From: an uncultured Ilumatobacter sp.
Lineage (GTDB): Bacteria > Actinomycetota > Acidimicrobiia > Acidimicrobiales > Ilumatobacteraceae
Direction: 5' to 3'
Length of the DNA stretch: 64,000 nt
Assembly (NCBI GenBank): GCA_937919625.1
Contig: CALFRK010000045.1
Span: 1 to 64,000, forward strand
How positions within the stretch are numbered: the stretch's first letter is position 1; each line of letters begins with the position of its first letter. Made by a program: the position numbers and the translations under genes. Shown here piece after piece: positions 61,953 to 64,000 of the stretch. Under the pieces are notes generated by a model. The model did not search any database, was not told the DNA's origin, and saw only the letters and a list, made by a program, of their open reading frames with translations.

Positions 61953-62507
61953 TCAGAACTCGACCGAGGGGGTCGCCCGGGCGGCCTCGTCGGCCTCGAA
62001 GTATTGACGACGCTCAAACTTGAGCATCTTGGCGAAATACATTGTCGGGAACTGCTGAAGCTTGTTGTTGTAGCCCAATACCGAGTCGTTATAGAACTGG
62101 CGTGCGTAGGCCACGCGACCTTCGGTAGCACTGAGTTCTTCTTGGAGCGCCAGGAAGTTCGTGTTGGCCTTCAGATCGGGGTACGCCTCGCCCAACGCGA
62201 ACAACTGCCGCAGGGTGCCCGTCAGGGCGTTCTCGGCTTGCGCCTGAGCGCCCGGCGTATCAGGGGCTGCGACGGCGGCATTGCGAGCTTGAATGACCGC
62301 GTTGAGCGTGTCTTTCTCGTGGGCGGCATAGCCCTTCACCGTCTCGACCAGGTTGGGAATTAGATCGAGTCGCCGTTTGAGCTGAACGTCGATCTGTGAC
62401 CAGGCATTCTCGATCTGATTCCGCCGCCGAATGAGCCCGTTGTAGGCGCTGATCAGGTATGCCGCGAGGGCTACCACGATGATCAACACGATGATGAAGA
62501 ACCACAT
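61953..62507 (-). CDS. lemA: LemA family protein
   Basis: 184 residues. An N-terminal membrane helix (about 2-21) is followed by the LemA helical bundle: YNGLIRRRNQIENAWSQIDV, LKRRLDLIPNLVETVKGYA, RQLFALGEAYPDLKAN, and LQEELSATEGRVAYARQFYN. LemA is membrane-anchored with an outside helical domain, of uncertain role, often paired with HtpX. ATG 62507 has TAGACT 6 bases upstream, a leaderless arrangement. Confidence 0.95.
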   Translation of the reverse strand: MWFFIIVLIIVVALAAYLISAYNGLIRRRNQIENAWSQIDVQLKRRLDLIPNLVETVKGYAAHEKDTLNAVIQARNAAVAAPDTPGAQAQAENALTGTLRQLFALGEAYPDLKANTNFLALQEELSATEGRVAYARQFYNDSVLGYNNKLQQFPTMYFAKMLKFERRQYFEADEAARATPSVEF

Positions 62508-62513
62508 GGCTTC

Positions 62514-62519
62514 AGTCTA
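62514..62519 (-). promoter_or_regulatory. Putative -10 element, leaderless start of lemA
   Basis: TAGACT on the minus strand, 6 bases before ATG 62507. It overlaps the last codons of the PimA-like gene. Confidence 0.5.
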
Positions 62520-63593
62520 CGTGGCGATGCGGTGGTAGATGTCTACGTATGCGGACGCCAGAGTCGACATCGCGAAGTCGTCTGCGCGCAGCCCTCCGCT
62601 TTCGACCAGCGCGGCTGACAGCACTGGATCTGCGAGTACCCGTCGCAGTGCGGCGCCCAGCGCGTCGACATCGCCTGCCGGCACGAGCACGGCGTCGACG
62701 CCATCGGTGGCAACATTTCGGTAGCCGTCGAGGGCGCTCGCAACGACGGGTGTGCCTGCAGCCATCGCCTCGATCAACACCACGCCGAACGACTCGCCAT
62801 GCAGCGAAGGGGCGCAAAACACCGATGCCCCTCGGAGGCGGGCGAGTTTGTCGGCGTCGTTGATTCGGCCGAGCCACTCCAGCCGATCATCTCCGCCGTA
62901 CTCGAGTCGAAGCCGGTTCGTGTCGGGTCCGTCGCCGGCGATCCAGCAGCTGACGTCAAGATCGGTGCGGCGCAGTGCCTCGAGCAATACCTCGAGACCC
63001 TTGCGTTGCTCGTGGCGGCCGACAAAAAAGATCGCCGGCCGATGGTGTTGGTGAGGCGGCGTGGCGCGAATCTCGTTCGTGGCCACGCCGTTGAACATCA
63101 CCTCGTACTCGCCTCCGAGATAGCCCTGCACCAGCGCCAGTGCATCCTTGGAGACGACGACCTTGTGGTCGATGCGTTCGAGCAACCGCTTCAAGGCAGG
63201 TCGGAAGGCGCGGTACATCGACGATCGCCCGGCAGCGTGAAACGTGCCGACCATCGGGGCGGTGTGCAGTGTGACCGTCGTGATCGCCGGCCCGGGCGCC
63301 AACGGTTCGTGCACATGGATCACATCGAATGCCTCGTCGCGCAGGGCCCGCAACGTGCGTAAGGTCGCCGACGGGTCGGGTGCAAGCGGCGCGACCGAAC
63401 CGTTGGCGGCCGTTGGCAGACTGTCGCCGAGCGGTGTCACGAACGACTCGGGTGGTGGTCCGTCGCAAGGCCCGAGCACCCTGACCTCATGGCCATTTCG
63501 GCGCAGCTCGCGCGCCAACCCCAACACCTGAGCCTGGACCCCTCCGGGAATCGACAGGCTGTACGGACACACCATGCCGACACGCAAAGTCAC
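62517..63593 (-). CDS. pimA: GT4 glycosyltransferase, PimA-like mannosyltransferase
   Basis: 358 residues. The opening RVGMVCPYSLSIPGGVQAQV, VIHVHEPLAPGP, VGTFHAAGRS and the C-terminal GT-B signature LHGESFGVVLIEAMAAGTPV (E-x7-E) match the PimA branch of GT4. PimA adds the first mannose to phosphatidylinositol at the inner face of the membrane. The specific symbol is by similarity; other GT4 roles are possible. GTG 63593 has TACGGT 6 bases upstream. The 3' end runs 10 bases upstream of the lemA start. Confidence 0.82.
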   Translation of the reverse strand: MTLRVGMVCPYSLSIPGGVQAQVLGLARELRRNGHEVRVLGPCDGPPPESFVTPLGDSLPTAANGSVAPLAPDPSATLRTLRALRDEAFDVIHVHEPLAPGPAITTVTLHTAPMVGTFHAAGRSSMYRAFRPALKRLLERIDHKVVVSKDALALVQGYLGGEYEVMFNGVATNEIRATPPHQHHRPAIFFVGRHEQRKGLEVLLEALRRTDLDVSCWIAGDGPDTNRLRLEYGGDDRLEWLGRINDADKLARLRGASVFCAPSLHGESFGVVLIEAMAAGTPVVASALDGYRNVATDGVDAVLVPAGDVDALGAALRRVLADPVLSAALVESGGLRADDFAMSTLASAYVDIYHRIAT

Positions 63594-63599
63594 GGCAGA

Positions 63600-63605
63600 A
63601 CCGTA
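63600..63605 (-). promoter_or_regulatory. Putative -10 element, leaderless start of PimA-like gene
   Basis: TACGGT on the minus strand, 6 bases before GTG 63593. Confidence 0.5.
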
Positions 63606-63631
63606 ACGCCTCCGGCAGCGGTGCGGCCCGC

Positions 63632-64000
63632 TCAGCTAACGCCGAGAGCCTCGACCGGCCCGAATCGGTGGGCCAATACTTCTGCCTCGAGCGGTTGCGA
63701 CAACAGGTATCCCTGACCAAGGTCGCATCCATTGCGACGCAATTCGCGGAGTTGACCGGTGGTCTCGATGCCTTCTGCGACTGTTTGTAGGTTCAACGAG
63801 TCTGCCATCTGCAGGATCGCCCTGGTCAGGGTATTGCCGCTCGGGTCGCGACCGAAGTCAGCGATCGCGTCACGATCGATCTTCAACAGATCGACCGGGT
63901 GTCGTTGCAGGTGGGTCAGTGAGCAGTGCCCGGACCCAAAGTCGTCGATCGCAAACCGGATGCCCTCGGCCCGCAACCGTTCGACGGTCTGGACGGCGCG
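63632..64000 (-). CDS. EAL-domain protein, C-terminal part (cut by window edge)
   Basis: 122 residues of the C-terminal half of an EAL domain. FAIDDFGSGHCSLTHLQRHP contains the DDFG(T/S)G metal site, followed by VDLLKIDRDAI, LNLQTVAEGIET (loop 6 Glu) and GCDLGQGYLLSQPLEAE. All active-site residues in this half are conserved, so cyclic-di-GMP phosphodiesterase activity is possible. The N-terminal part, including the EAL motif, is outside the window. Stop at 63632, 27 bases upstream of the PimA-like promoter. Confidence 0.93.
   Translation of the reverse strand, partial: RAVQTVERLRAEGIRFAIDDFGSGHCSLTHLQRHPVDLLKIDRDAIADFGRDPSGNTLTRAILQMADSLNLQTVAEGIETTGQLRELRRNGCDLGQGYLLSQPLEAEVLAHRFGPVEALGVS

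Overview
The window is chromosomal DNA from a high-GC actinobacterium, most likely of the class Acidimicrobiia (Ilumatobacter-like). The basis is the mix of gene families: DUF3151, DUF2510 proteins, a GuaB1-type CBS-containing GMP reductase, a PimA-like mannosyltransferase, an F420-type (DDN family) oxidoreductase, monomeric NADP isocitrate dehydrogenase and CAP proteins with DTR...DxNG repeats. The taxonomic call is inference. I saw no rRNA, tRNA, CRISPR array, transposase, integrase or phage gene. Coding density is very high, with many 4-base ATGA/GTGA/TTGA stop-start overlaps.

Layout. 1-9.2 kb: the 5' part of alaS, a cysteine-rich protein, an orphan ParA, a rhodanese-RNase D pair, mobA with a DUF3151 gene, a membrane protein plus MFS exporter, and pyruvate kinase with a hydrolase. 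9.2-24.8 kb: M18 aminopeptidase preceded by a histidine-phosphatase remnant, a guaB1-cmk-acyltransferase operon, a hydrolase-tsaC pair, ctaA, an aldehyde dehydrogenase, a histidine phosphatase, membrane proteins, a hexapeptide acyltransferase, a P1 peptidase, panC, a CPBP protease and a FAD oxidoreductase. 24.8-48 kb: exported proteins (M1 metallopeptidase lipoprotein; CAP protein with three repeats; a 933-residue FN3/PKD-like surface protein), a divergent ProA-like enzyme, a biotin-carboxyltransferase fusion, a ClC channel, UDP-glucose dehydrogenase plus UDP-glucuronate decarboxylase, MscS, thrH, a lipase/deacetylase/transporter run and icd. 48-52 kb: an operon of aminotransferase, 2-hydroxyacid dehydrogenase and MDR oxidoreductase. 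52.3-59.6 kb: an aromatic-acid catabolic cluster (ABM protein, galD, ligI, ligK, ligJ, pobA) with an SDR and uridine phosphorylase inside it. 59.9-64 kb: DUF3048 lipoprotein, htpX, lemA, a PimA-like gene and the 3' end of an EAL-domain gene.

How genes work together. PobA makes protocatechuate from 4-hydroxybenzoate. LigI, GalD, LigJ and LigK convert 2-pyrone-4,6-dicarboxylate through oxalomesaconate to pyruvate and oxaloacetate. The ring-cleavage dioxygenase and the semialdehyde dehydrogenase needed between them are not in the window. Ugd and the decarboxylase make UDP-glucuronate and UDP-xylose.

The most general sequence signal is regulatory. More than 25 start codons on both strands have a TANNNT hexamer ending 6-9 bases upstream and no obvious Shine-Dalgarno, the arrangement expected for leaderless mRNAs. 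In four divergent intergenic regions the two hexamers overlap on the same few base pairs. Several starts were chosen on this evidence. Other points of interest are two short upstream ORFs coupled to operons, a perfect 33-bp palindrome at the ctaA promoter, and several unusual domain fusions. I found no clear new defence or mobile system.
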